64,000 nt of DNA. Source: Daedaleopsis sinensis (lineage: Eukaryota > Basidiomycota > Agaricomycetes > Polyporales > Polyporaceae). Below are positions 47,406 to 58,100 of this stretch, one piece after another (within the stretch, counting starts at the first letter, position 1; each line of letters opens with the position of its first letter). The position numbers and the translations under genes were made by a program. The notes under the pieces were generated by a model, which saw only the letters and a list, made by a program, of their open reading frames with translations, was not told where the DNA came from and searched no databases. The DNA lies in assembly GCA_033807695.1 (NCBI GenBank), contig CM066310.1:3162001-3226000 (forward strand), read 5' to 3'.

Positions 47406-48440
47406 TCACGGGGTGGAAAAGCGCCTCCGCAGGGTCGCTGAAAAGGGGAGAGAAGGCGCAAGTTGCCGATCCGTGCAGGGTCGCTCGTGTCGGCGGAATG
47501 CGGAGGGAGAATGGGCCGGGAGCATGGTGATGGAAATGATGCCTCCCGTGAGGACCTCGTCTTCGAACGAGCAACCACCGTCACAGACGTTTGAATTCCA
47601 CAGACGCCAAACCGGCATGTGGCCGAGGGGGGGCATCGAGTGTTCCATGAGATAGTCGTATCCTTGCTGGAGAGGGTCGATGAGGTGGACAACTGACCCT
47701 CGGTCCCCGAAATAACGGCCTTGGTCAGGACAGACGAAGAATTGCCGCATGCAAGGCAGAGCCCTCGACACCGAGGAAGAAGGCCCCGGCTGCGGTGGGG
47801 CGTAGTCGGTCCACATGGTTGGATATCCCGCAAACGAAAAGTTCTGGTTGAGGAGTCGTTCAAGAGTCTCCGTCTCCAACGTCGACAAATTGGCCAGGGG
47901 GATGTCGGAAACTAGTCCACGCCGGTTCGACGTCAACGAAAAATAAGCAGAACCGAATGCGTGCTCGGTTACGAAGTTCATGAGTGCCGATGTCCACGAG
48001 CGACTGATGGGGGTGCATGGACTCATCGTCAACGACTCGAAGATATGGATAGGATGTCCAGCGATACCCTGGAAAGTGGCCACGCGACGGAAACCGCGAA
48101 GATCGCTGTGGTGGCTTTCCGCCTCCTGGACGCCAACGAAGCGGATGCCAGAGGAAAAGATGGGACACTTCACGAGATGCTCGAGGAGGATGTCGAAGCC
48201 AAAGGTAGTTGTGTATACGTCCAATGAGCCGGCTTGGAAGGTAGTGTCTCGCAGGAAAAACGCCAATGCGGTATCACCCCCTATAACTGCCCGGCAATCC
48301 GTGACGAGTCGAAGGAGTAAATGTGGGCGTAGGACGAATGTGGCCAACAGCTCGCATATCCCCCGCTTGTAACCAGAGAGAACATGCGAGTATGCCGCCC
48401 GGCAGGTCCATCTCCACGACGCCATGGTCTCTATGTCCAT
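47406..48440 (-). CDS. F-box-like / nucleotidyltransferase-fold protein, paralogue 2 (degenerate site)
   Basis: 344 aa in the open frame, probably with a short extra N-terminal exon beyond an intron ending in CTAACTGTTTCATAG near 48478. F-box-like start WRWTCRAAYSHV; fold signature G54-G55 in VIGGDTALAFFLRD. The first metal-binding acid is replaced by serine (SLDVYT) and the third is absent (PIHIFES). A family core ALMNFVTEHAFGSAYFSLTS and a C-terminal family block CPDQGRYFGDRGSVVHLIDP then LGHMPVWRLW follow. The last 50 residues are basic and may be an out-of-exon extension. Likely a non-catalytic member, perhaps a binding or adaptor protein. Confidence 0.6.
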   Translation of the reverse strand: MDIETMASWRWTCRAAYSHVLSGYKRGICELLATFVLRPHLLLRLVTDCRAVIGGDTALAFFLRDTTFQAGSLDVYTTTFGFDILLEHLVKCPIFSSGIRFVGVQEAESHHSDLRGFRRVATFQGIAGHPIHIFESLTMSPCTPISRSWTSALMNFVTEHAFGSAYFSLTSNRRGLVSDIPLANLSTLETETLERLLNQNFSFAGYPTMWTDYAPPQPGPSSSVSRALPCMRQFFVCPDQGRYFGDRGSVVHLIDPLQQGYDYLMEHSMPPLGHMPVWRLWNSNVCDGGCSFEDEVLTGGIISITMLPAHSPSAFRRHERPCTDRQLAPSLPFSATLRRRFSTP

Positions 48441-48499
48441 TGCGTCGACCGTCAGCGACGCAATTTGATCGTTGCGCCTATGAAACAGTTAGCATCAGG

Positions 48500-49380
48500 A
48501 TGTCGAGACAAACGTCCGGTGCCGATATCTTCGCGTGAAACCGCCAACACACAGATCGACTGCGAATGCGAAGAGACCAGTGGATTGCGAGAGAGCTCGC
48601 ACATGGAGACTTACAAGATGCAAAGCCACTCGGGTTGCACGCATGCATGTTTCATAACGGCAGGTCGCCGTACCGTGCTCAAGATTCGCTCCGTGCTGTA
48701 AGGGACCCGGCTTGCATCAGTTCTTGAGAGCCAGGGAACGAGACGACGCACTCGTGTACCGACATCGCGAATTCGGAGAACAAGGCGAAGAGTAAAAATC
48801 GAGAAGGAGTGCACGGCGCGGAGGAAAATGTGCGTTGGTTCGCAGCAGAATGAGAGACCAGGAAGGTTGGAGTGGCCAACTGAGACAGAGAAGAGCGACG
48901 AGACCCCACGCTCGCAACAGGCTTCAGTCCATCCCTTGACAAAGCGACGTGATTAATTTTCGTCTGAAAGCGCAAAAAGGCGTCAGGAATTACTTTCGAA
49001 ACCCATATTCGGCTAGTCGAGACCTCACAAGACGCGTGCCCTGCAGGAGCACTCAGGGTTACTAGTACTTCCCAGCGCAACGTCTGCTTCCCATCACTTC
49101 AGGAACTCCTTCGGTATCTTCGCGGGCTGCAGTCCATCGACGGGGACGACAAGGAATAGTTCAAACCCTCTTTAACACGCGCGACCCTAGATGACGTGAA
49201 ACTCACCGAGGCCGCTAGAAAGTTCCCAGATGGTTTCAGTGAGAAAATCAAGTACCCTGAGAACGTGTTATATTTGAACCCCGAGAAGTCGAAGCACCGC
49301 CATGACCGCACAACAAGGTTACCCATGCTAAGGTTCGAGACGCGTGAGTGAAGAAGACGATGATCACATTCGAGAAGGAA
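48500..49380. other. No confident gene
   Basis: Several medium-length minus-strand frames (48679-49080, 49099-49437) carry no recognisable motif. Part may be the 5' region of paralogue 2 or the promoter of the kinase gene. Confidence 0.3.
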
Positions 49381-49387
49381 CTCAACA

Positions 49388-50632
49388 TTGCGCGCAGTCC
49401 ACTCCATCGACCCAGTCGGCTTCGGTAGGTTTGCCACAGTTTACCGCGTGGAAGCCGGCAGGGAGCACAACGTGTTCGCGATCAAGACGTTCCCAAATCG
49501 ACCCGACGGTGAAGAGAGCTGCATGCACGAACAATACATCTACAAATTGATTTCATCGGGGGCTGGCTATGGGAAAGAGTGAGCATCCAAGATTCGCTAC
49601 AACGTGCAGGAGGAAACACGCGCACAGAGTATTTCTCGAAGTCGTTGCCGCAATCGGCGTGGATTGTCGACCTGGCATTGTACTACCATTCATCGCAGGG
49701 AGTCTCGGGCAGGTGCTCGCGCTCCCGGGTGTCGGTCGTCTTCACCGCGAGGATATAGTCAGCATAACAACACAGCTTAGCGCAGGAATTCGATGTGCGT
49801 ACCTCTTATTCAGTCGATATCACATCGCACCCAATCCGCACAGTCCTGCACAACCTGCAAATAATACATACAGACATCAAGCCAGACAATATAATGATCG
49901 CATCTATGCGATTCTCCCCGCCCGCGCATTCTTACCACGACGATGATGTCGCGATGGAAAAGTCGAAGGCACTAACCGGTCAACGATCTATGACGCCACA
50001 ATATACGCAGTGCGCCCGCCTGGAGAGCTGCAGGGTTTTCATCGTCGACCTCGCAGACGCAACCACCGAGGCGGCGCCGAAATACGGGATGATTGGGACT
50101 GACCGATATCGGGCCCCAGAAGTCACATTAGGTACGAAGAGTATTCATCACGGCAGAACACCGAATGAAATCCTGTTTCGTGAACAGCACTCGGTTGGAC
50201 GAATAAAGTAGACTGGTTCTCACTTGGCTGCGTCGTCGCCGAGTTGAGTCTGGGGGCGCCTCTATTTCCACGGACTTCGTCACCAGTCGCTCGTCTAGCA
50301 GCTATCGTCCAGGTCCTTGGAGAGCTACCGCTCGAACTGGTGGTCCCGACCGGGGAACGTTTCAAACCGTACATAGTGCAGACGACATCCTCGACATTCA
50401 CCATACGGGCTCCGCGAAGAAACGTAGGAGAGGCGGTAGAGATGCATAATATACACCGACTGAAAAGTCTACACGTAAGTGCCTTCAGGACACAGCAACG
50501 TACCGAGATGAACACACCTGCTCAGCTGCTGGTAGATGATCCAATGCTAATGCGCATTTGCACACGCCTCCTCCACATATCCCCGAGCAACCGTGGACCC
50601 GACACGAACCCTGCCTCCTTGCCTCGTATATG
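49388..50632 (+). CDS. SRPK/CLK-like (CMGC) protein kinase
   Basis: Plus-strand exons encode one kinase domain. Glycine loop and VAIK region: VGFGRFATVYRVEAG then VFAIKTFP (to about 49582). C-helix region LEVVAAIGVDCRPGIVLPFI, then LSAGI (to about 49799). After an intron, LHNLQIIHTDIKPDNIMI with the catalytic Asp. VFIVDLADA is a DLA-type variant of DFG, with the metal-binding Asp kept. IGTDRYRAPEVTLG is the APE motif. After an intron ending at AATAAAG (about 50209), DWFSLGCVVAELSLGAPLF follows. HTDIKPxN and the GxF loop resemble SR-protein kinases, but the acidic spacer typical of SRPKs is short. It phosphorylates Ser/Thr; the substrate is unknown. It ends early after LLHISPSNRGP, so the C-lobe may be slightly truncated. 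Confidence 0.65.
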
Positions 50633-50688
50633 ATAACTAGGATTATTGGGACGAAATCGAACAGCTGGCATTAGATCTGATGTGGTGT

Positions 50689-51403
50689 TTAGGATATCAC
50701 TGGACATACCGAGATACTGTGCCACACGGCGCATGTCCCCATAGCCAACACGCCAGTGGATATCGAACGTGAACAAGGCCATCGTCTTCTTCGATGGCCT
50801 CGGAATGCGGCATGCGAGCGACATACTCGAGTGAAGTTCTTGCTCATATGATACCGGACATCGTTCTCGGCGGCGACGTCACAGGGCGGGAGAGTTCCTA
50901 GAGCAACAGCCGGACGCAACGAGGACTTCGACGGAAGGAAAAGATACGAGGATTCGGAAGAGTGGACCTGAGCGCAGCGTGTTGAGAGACGTAACGGTGC
51001 TTCGAACTCGAACAAAAACCTCAGCTGGGGACGTTCAACCAATTCATGCGCGTCACCATGCCACGCGACACCCATGCTGAGGACAAACAAAGCCAAACCG
51101 TATAACCACGCCAGCCGAATGAAAGCCAAAGTTCAAGCGGAGCTCACTTCCGTCCAAAACATGTCGCTGGGCTAGCAAGGGCTCCATCGCAACAACCGCA
51201 ATTCCGAGTGAATATTTCACAGCACGAAGCACATATCGGTACACAGACATTATCGTAACAGGTCCGCCAGACCGGATGTATCTGCTTGCCCCAAAGAGCC
51301 GAAATGAACTAGTTCCACGCAGTGCCACCGTGACGGCGTAGTGGTTCACGGTCCACATTCCTGAAACTCGCCTCTCCGAGAAGCGGGCTTGCAAGTGAGT
51401 CAC
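50689..51403 (-). CDS. Hypothetical protein, two candidate exons
   Basis: Exon-like frame 51403 to about 51150 (MWTVNHYAVTVALRGTSSFR, GGPVTIMSVYRYVLRAVKY, SLGIAVVAMEPLLAQRHVL), followed by a frame to about 50822 (RFLFEFEAPLRLSTR, YLFLPSKSSLRPAVALGTLP). The composition is protein-like, with two moderately hydrophobic helices. I do not recognise it and the joining intron is unproved. Confidence 0.35.
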
Positions 51404-51460
51404 TGGGAGAGTACAGGCACGACCACTCGCTCATGTCTAAGAGGTCTGGACCGGAGAGTC

Positions 51461-51820
51461 CTACCGAGCAATCAAGGTGCGAAGTTCATTACGTCGACGT
51501 GTCACATCGCGTCGGTCAACGTTGGTTGATCCAGGTGCCTTTGTCGACCGCATCTTTCCCGATAGCCACAAGCACCGACGACGCATGACGGGAAGAGGCG
51601 ATCCCGTCAAACTAACCTCTACCCGCCCAAACCTTCGACCCAAGTCGCACGACAATTCGGGAAAAACATTAAGTATGTGTAAATGGTATTGTCTTACGTA
51701 TCCCTGACGGAAGTCCACGACACAGATTCGCACGAGTTGTTGTAACTGAAACTCGAAACGATACCCGGAACGATGGTTCATCGGGTCGAGAGCCAAGAGA
51801 AAGGGTATATGTTGGTTCAA
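51461..51820 (-). CDS. Hypothetical protein, 119 aa
   Basis: Open minus-strand frame beginning MNQHIPFLLALDPMNHRSGY, with FQLQQLVRICVVDFRQG, and a possible intron (GTAAGACA donor near 51697). No motif is seen. It is included because the frame fills the gap between two genes and reads smoothly; confidence is low. Confidence 0.28.
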   Translation of the reverse strand: MNQHIPFLLALDPMNHRSGYRFEFQLQQLVRICVVDFRQGYVRQYHLHILNVFPELSCDLGRRFGRVEVSLTGSPLPVMRRRCLWLSGKMRSTKAPGSTNVDRRDVTRRRNELRTLIAR

Positions 51821-51880
51821 CGAACACGATCTGTGCGCCGCGCGGGACTCTGAGAGATCTCACTCCCCAAGGGTACGTAC

Positions 51881-53191
51881 GTGTTCTACCTCTACTACAA
51901 CCATTACTCACAACACCACCATAGTCGACCTTTCAATCGCCCGCCGCCAACTTCTTTCCACCATGCGAAACCCGGTCACATGGTAAGTTTCATACTCGCC
52001 TATGCACCCGACTACCATTCTCAAGTTCGACGCAGTCTAATCCCGGACGTCTGCCATAACCTGGTAGCATACATCCAGCTTGAAGAACTTCTACAGTGGC
52101 GAGCCACTTGCCGCGCACATTACATCTTTGTCGTCGACTACCTTCGAAACCGCCGTCGGTCTCTATTAAACCCATACACCACAGAGCACGACGTCTTCAT
52201 GGAAACTCTCTTTCGACACCGGTCGCTCATCGGCGGCATGTTCGCACTTGCATTCATCCTTCTCGACCGTCCTGTTTCATTTAACATCCTCGAAGTCTAT
52301 GCCCCCGACACCCTATACGCAGACGTGGTCCAGGCCATCGAGCCGTTGCTAGCGGGTCCTATCATACGCTATTCAGCCGTAGGAAACCCGGACGAGTGGG
52401 CTGGACGAGCCATTGCGGAATACACCCACTTCCGCTTGCGCTCAGGGCGCTCAATCGTCGTCCATCAGTCAACCACCTGGAGCGCCCTCCTTCCGATCTG
52501 CAGATCCCCATGCACACTACTGTTCAACTATGTATCGCAGGCAGCCTTCGGGTGCGGTTATCCCAGGATGACAATGCAGAATATCGGACTCCTTGCAGAC
52601 CTCGGCATGTCCCGTGCACTACCGTTCGAGATTGACACGATGAACTCCCTTGCTATCCAAGGCTTCGCAATCTCGTGGTCTCCCACACAGCTAATCCAGT
52701 TGTATCGATCGCTCAAAGGCAGCATCTCACGCGAATTACCCACAAATGCCATTGCGCCGTCCAGCACCGTCCGTGCAGCATGTTCTGCCTACCCTTTCCT
52801 CGAGCAGTGGGGCGTCCCTCCCAGTCCAGAACGCCTCCGACTCTCATCTACCCGCGCACCACGTCCGTGTTTTGCACGAGAGGATATGTGTCCAAGACAA
52901 TGTCGGTTCTTCGGCGATCATGCCTCTCTCGTCGACTTCTTCGACCCATTGTCTGGCGATCCGGTGTTCCTCATGGACAACTGGATGACCCCTTATGGAA
53001 CAATCGTTCTGTGGACTCTCCGATCGTCGTATTCATGCGCTTTGAGACCTACGTGCGGACGGATCGATCCCGATAGGTTCCTGTTTCGTGGCGATGGCTA
53101 TGTATACTTACCCGCCCTACCAGGCGTGAATAAGTTCGAACGCAAAGATCCGCGACACCACCCACCGCTGTACTTATATTTCTCGTGGTAG
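51881..53191 (+). CDS. F-box-like / nucleotidyltransferase-fold protein, paralogue 3 (degenerate site)
   Basis: Open frame of up to 436 codons; the true start may follow an intron (GTAAGTTTC near 51981 to CTCAAG near 52023). F-box-like helix: LEELLQWRATCRAHYIFVVD. Fold signature SLIGGMFALAFILLD, with ILEVYAPD in place of the DxD pair, so both acids are altered and the third is lost (RSIVVHQST). The family blocks LLFNYVSQAAFGCGYPRMTM and CRFFGDHASLVDFFDPLSG, then MTPYGTIVLWTL, match copies 2 and 4. It is the only plus-strand member of the cluster and has an extended C-terminal block. Probably non-catalytic. Confidence 0.62.
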   Translation: MFYLYYNHYSQHHHSRPFNRPPPTSFHHAKPGHMVSFILAYAPDYHSQVRRSLIPDVCHNLVAYIQLEELLQWRATCRAHYIFVVDYLRNRRRSLLNPYTTEHDVFMETLFRHRSLIGGMFALAFILLDRPVSFNILEVYAPDTLYADVVQAIEPLLAGPIIRYSAVGNPDEWAGRAIAEYTHFRLRSGRSIVVHQSTTWSALLPICRSPCTLLFNYVSQAAFGCGYPRMTMQNIGLLADLGMSRALPFEIDTMNSLAIQGFAISWSPTQLIQLYRSLKGSISRELPTNAIAPSSTVRAACSAYPFLEQWGVPPSPERLRLSSTRAPRPCFAREDMCPRQCRFFGDHASLVDFFDPLSGDPVFLMDNWMTPYGTIVLWTLRSSYSCALRPTCGRIDPDRFLFRGDGYVYLPALPGVNKFERKDPRHHPPLYLYFSW

Positions 53192-53588
53192 CATCGCCTT
53201 ATTAGGACAATAACAGTAGGGAATGCTACGCGAATTGGTTCTCTCGGTGTCGCGGCAGTAGCAGACGACGGTCAGACCTTCATCACATGTCGCACAAACG
53301 ATTTCAGTAATAGATGCCTACGTTGATGTCTGCATTGAACCGGCGCAAGAGCCAACTCCTGTCGGACATTCACCTCTGAGATTGTATATTAGACGGTAGC
53401 ACTCGTCCCGGGAGTCCCACAAAACATGCGCCAAAAATGCTCATTAATATTCCACACGAGAATCGCTCGGGTCCCGGAACTCATCGTTACGTATCCTGGT
53501 CTCGTGCATACATTAGATAGTAAGGAAATAAGATCAGAAGAGCTCGAGGAGCGACAAGAAGGGCTATGTCAAATATCGGCAGCATACG
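53192..53588. other. Intergenic between convergent paralogues 3 and 4
   Basis: Nothing recognised. The plus-strand frames that start here run antisense to paralogue 4 and are not credible genes. Confidence 0.45.
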
Positions 53589-54605
53589 TCAGACACGAGA
53601 TACAGGAAATGGGCAGGGCAGAACAACCAACGGTGCTGTCAGAAAACAGTCATCCAACACAAGGTCGGAACCATCACAATCCGCGCTGCACTCGAAGGAA
53701 GTCAGGAGCCGCCACGCGACCATGGGACCGAAAGGCGGAACCCCAAGAGCCCTCGCCCTACGAAGTTCCTTCCCGAGGGGGTCCAGCAGTGCGACCATCG
53801 ATCCAGCATCCCCAAAGTACCGGCCTTGTAGCGGACAGAGGAACGTCTCCCTCATGCAGGGGAAGCTGTTATACCCCACATTCGCGAGAGCGCTTTCGCG
53901 GAGGTCGGCGGCGTCGTCGGACCATGCCGATGGACTTATGGCGAAGTGGAAACCGTTCTTGAGAAGGGTATCCATTACTTCAAGGTCCATAGACGTGGCG
54001 CTGGGAAGGCGGAAGTCGCAGAGTAGTGAACGTCGACTGAAAGTCAACGACGGGAATGCGCATCCGACGGAGTGCTCCGTGACGAAATTCATGAGTGCCG
54101 ACGAAGGCGAGCGAGCGACACAGGACATTGCAGTCATGGTCGAGGATGCGTAGACGATTAGCGTTCCTTTCTCGGAGAACTGGAACGTGGTGTATTCAGG
54201 CACCTCTCGCTGGACGATGAAAAGATCTGGTGGAACGTGGGACGTCCTCGTGAGAATTCGAGGACCGTTGGCTGGACAAGACCGTATGCCGTCGACGAAA
54301 GTTCCGTAGTGGTTGCACGGAACAAACACCTCGAGCTGGCTTGCTCGAATACGATGGTCTCGTAGGAGGTATGAAAGCGCCGCAACCCCACCCACAACCG
54401 CCCTATGTTTCGTAAGCAGTTGGAGGAACGATCCAACCTGAGGGATGTAAGGGGATATGACCCGTCGAAGGCTCTTTCGGAGAGACGCGGTAACAGCATT
54501 GTATGTTGTCCAACAGACAGTCCGCCAAACTAACGCGAGCCGGAGGTCCATTTCGTCCGCTATGGCGTCTTGTAGCTCGGGATGCAAGCTGACATCTACA
54601 GTCAA
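53589..54605 (-). CDS. F-box-like / nucleotidyltransferase-fold protein, paralogue 4 (degenerate site)
   Basis: 338 aa, single open frame from an ATG at 54605. F-box-like start: HPELQDAIADEMDLRLALVW. Fold signature at G72-G73 (VVGGVAALSYLLRD), with SQLEVFVP replacing the DxD pair and GTLIVYASS at the third position, so no metal ligand remains. Family blocks ALMNFVTEHSVGCAFPSLTF and CPLQGRYFGDAGSMVALLDP, then FGPMVAWRLL, are closest to paralogue 2. Likely a structural or adaptor derivative of the active ancestor represented by paralogue 1. Confidence 0.65.
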   Translation of the reverse strand: MTVDVSLHPELQDAIADEMDLRLALVWRTVCWTTYNAVTASLRKSLRRVISPYIPQVGSFLQLLTKHRAVVGGVAALSYLLRDHRIRASQLEVFVPCNHYGTFVDGIRSCPANGPRILTRTSHVPPDLFIVQREVPEYTTFQFSEKGTLIVYASSTMTAMSCVARSPSSALMNFVTEHSVGCAFPSLTFSRRSLLCDFRLPSATSMDLEVMDTLLKNGFHFAISPSAWSDDAADLRESALANVGYNSFPCMRETFLCPLQGRYFGDAGSMVALLDPLGKELRRARALGVPPFGPMVAWRLLTSFECSADCDGSDLVLDDCFLTAPLVVLPCPFPVSRV

Positions 54606-55109
54606 CGTCCGTTTGCTCTAGCAAAGAAACGCAGAAAGTGCTTACTGGGTGACCCGCAGGCGCTCCTTTCTCCCGCTAGGTAGGATAAGACTGCGGGGTG
54701 GAGCCATGTCGCGCCCACGACGCAAGCACGCAAGGAGGGGTAGGCAGTTAGTGGTCGGAGGAGGGCTGCTGACAATGACCTCGATTTTTGCACAAATCCA
54801 GCGGACCAACGACAGGATCGGAAAGGAAGACCTGGATCTACACCGAACGTCTCCACGAGCGCAGACGTTCGGCTCCCCGTCAGTCCGTGCATGGTCAGAC
54901 TTGTGGAATGGATAGCGTCAATCTGTCGCCTCCTGTGTTTCTGCCAATGTCCTGTCCCCGCCCCAGGAGGCTGAAACGATACAAAGTTCATCAGATCCGG
55001 TGCACATAGAATATTCCGTCAGCACTGTTCCATCAGAATCAGACAGGTAACCCGCACCTATACACGAGCTTCTTAGTTTGCACTCCGCCGTTGACCACGG
55101 CTTCGAAGT
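54606..55109. other. Spacer between paralogue 4 and the Helitron frame
   Basis: It contains an inverted repeat GCCTCCTG (54928) ... CAGGAGGC (54964) and, at 55099-55120, GGCTTC...GAAGCC around the Helitron stop codon. Either could be part of the Helitron 3' end, but I could not match a hairpin followed by CTRR and an A|T insertion site. A 129-codon minus-strand frame here is not recognised. Confidence 0.35.
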
Positions 55110-58100
55110 CTAGAGAAGCCGATCCGCTAAGCTATCATATCGTGCCTTACTCAGGGCGTCCAAAAGCTCGATACGCGCCAATTCTACTCGCAGTTCTTCT
55201 GGTAGACGGGTAAACAGTTTCGACCGAGGAAAGGGCCTCAATATTCCCAAACCTTCGAAGCTGCGGACGCGGGACAGCATTACATACACTCCTTGGAGGG
55301 TGCGGGCAGATGAAGGGTCGACTATCGCACGATCCAGTGAACGTCCCTGTGCCTTGTAGTCAGTGTAACAGTAAGCTGGTAACAACGGCAGCTGCATACG
55401 TGAGACTCTAACTATTTCCGCAGGTTCCTTGGCCGAGGGTGGGGTTCGCTGCCACGTGAAATTCGACAGGACGGGAAAGATGGGTACAATATCCTCTTCG
55501 AAGCCGTCCACAATAGTGCCGGAGCCTGGGATATGGATGTAAGCCACGACAGGAATACGAACTCCATCCAATGTTTCGTACCGGACGTGCCTAATCTCGC
55601 CAATCGCCCCATTGACGACGTGATTCGAGAAAGCCAGGTTCTCTTGCACCATGACTCTCATTCCCGGGAAAAGGTACAGAGCTGGCGGAACGTCACTCGT
55701 CTGCTTAGACCTGAGCTTCCAAAGGCGAACCTGATCGCCGAGTTTAGCAGGCTCCCCATCGATCATATCTCTGGCATAATATCTATGTGGCTCCTCACCA
55801 ATGACGGCGGCGTGTCTGCGAAGCAAAAGGACGTTTATAGCATCGCGAGTTTCCTTGAGTCCAACAATGACTGGTACGTTGTTGAAAACGTCAACCGACG
55901 ACTTACCTTCAGAGATATTGCGCGCGACAACACGCTCCTGCAAATCACCATAGTCGTCTGTGTCACGTCTGAAATGCGCCGCTTCAGATCTCCCGACTCG
56001 AACACGGTCAAGGAGTTCAGCGTACCTGTTGTCCCCTTGCTGCCGCTGGTTTTTCTTTAGAATAACTACCTCCTTGACCTGTCTCCAAAGATAAGCACCC
56101 TTGAGAGCGGCGACTCCAGTTCCACTCTCGGTCAGGGCCGAATGTAAGCGACTACTCGATACAAGTTCGTACTTGTAGAGGGCAGGGACTCTAACCGGCC
56201 GCAGCTGCCCGAAATCACCCGTGAATATTACGTTGACTCCCCCGAAAGGGGCATCCTCGACAGACGCCGAGAAACCCTTAGCACGTTGGATCCGTGTAGA
56301 TATCTGGCATAATGTTGGTGCCCCGACCATCGACACTTCATCCACAATCAAATATCGAACGTGTTCCCATATCGACATTAGAGGAGACAAATCATTCGGC
56401 AACTTCTGCGGCATCATCAAAAGTGAGTGAATTGTGTATCCTCCGATAAGGATAGCCGCAGCACCAGTGGGTGCAGATACTAGTATTTCATGGCGACGAC
56501 CCAAAAGCTCGAACAGCCGCAGGACAGCATTCACAACGTGCGACTTCCCAGTTCCGCCGACACCAGCTATGTACATGAGCAATTGCTCTCCTCCGAAACA
56601 TACATGTCTTGCAATGGTCTCGAATGCTCGTCTCTGTTCTTCGTTCTCATTTAACCCAAATTCCACGCTGACTTGTCTAATGCTATCTTCTACAGTTGGC
56701 GGTCCATCAGTACTGGCAGATTGGGAGGAGCTACCTGTTGAAGCTTCGACTATTTCGAACACATCAACGACAGGTAAATGTCCACTACCTGTCCTACGTT
56801 TCTTCTTTGGGGGTTGCGGAGCACTTTTAGACGTTGGACGACGTTTTCTTTTCAACTTGACCATCTCTTTCTCTTCTAAACCCAAACACTCCCTTTCCGA
56901 AGACTCTACCTCTCGTACAGTGCCGTGACAGACTGTACTTGAGCCGGCACCAGGCGGGCCAATCGCAAATATTTTTTCCAATGCCACTCTCGCAGGCAAG
57001 GTGATTAACTTATCCACTCTGCCCAGAACGTCCTCGTCCATTTCGACTGCACAAGCAGGGTTCGATTCCTGCATATCCAACTCAAACCCACCACCAACAT
57101 CCATATCGACATCGGATCCGGCCGCATCGTGCACTGCGGGACCTACCGCACATGACATATGTTTCGCAGCGCGTCTTTCCGTTCTAGCTCGGTCCCGCGC
57201 ATCCCTACATTCCGTCAGCACTGTCATATTCTTGATAATACTTTCGTGTTCGGCCGGAATCGCGGACTTTCGCCGCTCGTACGCTTCGAACCAGGTCTCC
57301 GAGGGCAATTTGAGGTCGGCAGGAACTCTCCACGGGGAAAACAAGATCAATATCATTTTCGCCCACTCATTCCGCTCAAGAACAGACCTATCCGGTCGAG
57401 GAACACGGTCACCCAACAACACTGGTACCACCCAGACTACACGTTTCCGCACTAGATGTGTTCGATGCTGAGGATGTTCTTGCATGAATCTGCCTCGTGC
57501 CTGCTCAGGTCTTCCTCGACGGATTCCATTCCCCGACTCCCCCTTATCCCTCCGATTCTCCAGTCTCGAGTTCTCTCTATTCTGAGAGACCTTCTCGGTT
57601 TTCCCGACGTACTCATACAAACCCATGGCGTGGAATGGCTCCACATCCGGTCGGTACTTATAATCCTGCATCTGAGAAAGAGCTGATAACGACCCTTGGG
57701 TCATCGTAAGCGTCACCATCTCTTCGCCGACATCAGCCCCTTCATCGTCTTCCCCTTCGAGGGCAGCAAGATCGAACTCGTCGTCGTCGCCTCCCTCTTC
57801 TGTCCCCAGCTCGATTGGCCTCGCACCTGGAACGGAGGGGTCATGGCCGTTGACGTTACCGACATCCGACCCAATCGCGGCATCCCAATACCGAGTCACT
57901 TCGCGGTCAAACGGGCCCAAATGAAGAATACGAAAGCGGTGACTAGTATAATGGTCTCCTCCGCCGACTAAGTAACTCATGATCTGCTGATGGGAGACTT
58001 CCATTCGGCACAGCATACTGTTGACGACTATGGTAAGTGCAGATTGCTCGTACTTTGGAGTCCAATCTGATACATCCCCGTGCCTATCATTTGTGCGCTC

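Noticed and set aside
53426..54153. Plus-strand frames of 178 and 195 codons
   Set aside because: Antisense to nucleotidyltransferase-fold paralogue 4, with no motif of their own.
55099..55120. Hairpin GGCTTC...GAAGCC at the Helitron stop codon as the 3' terminus
   Set aside because: It overlaps the stop codon and the nearest CTAA lies too far away and is not followed by T on the element strand.
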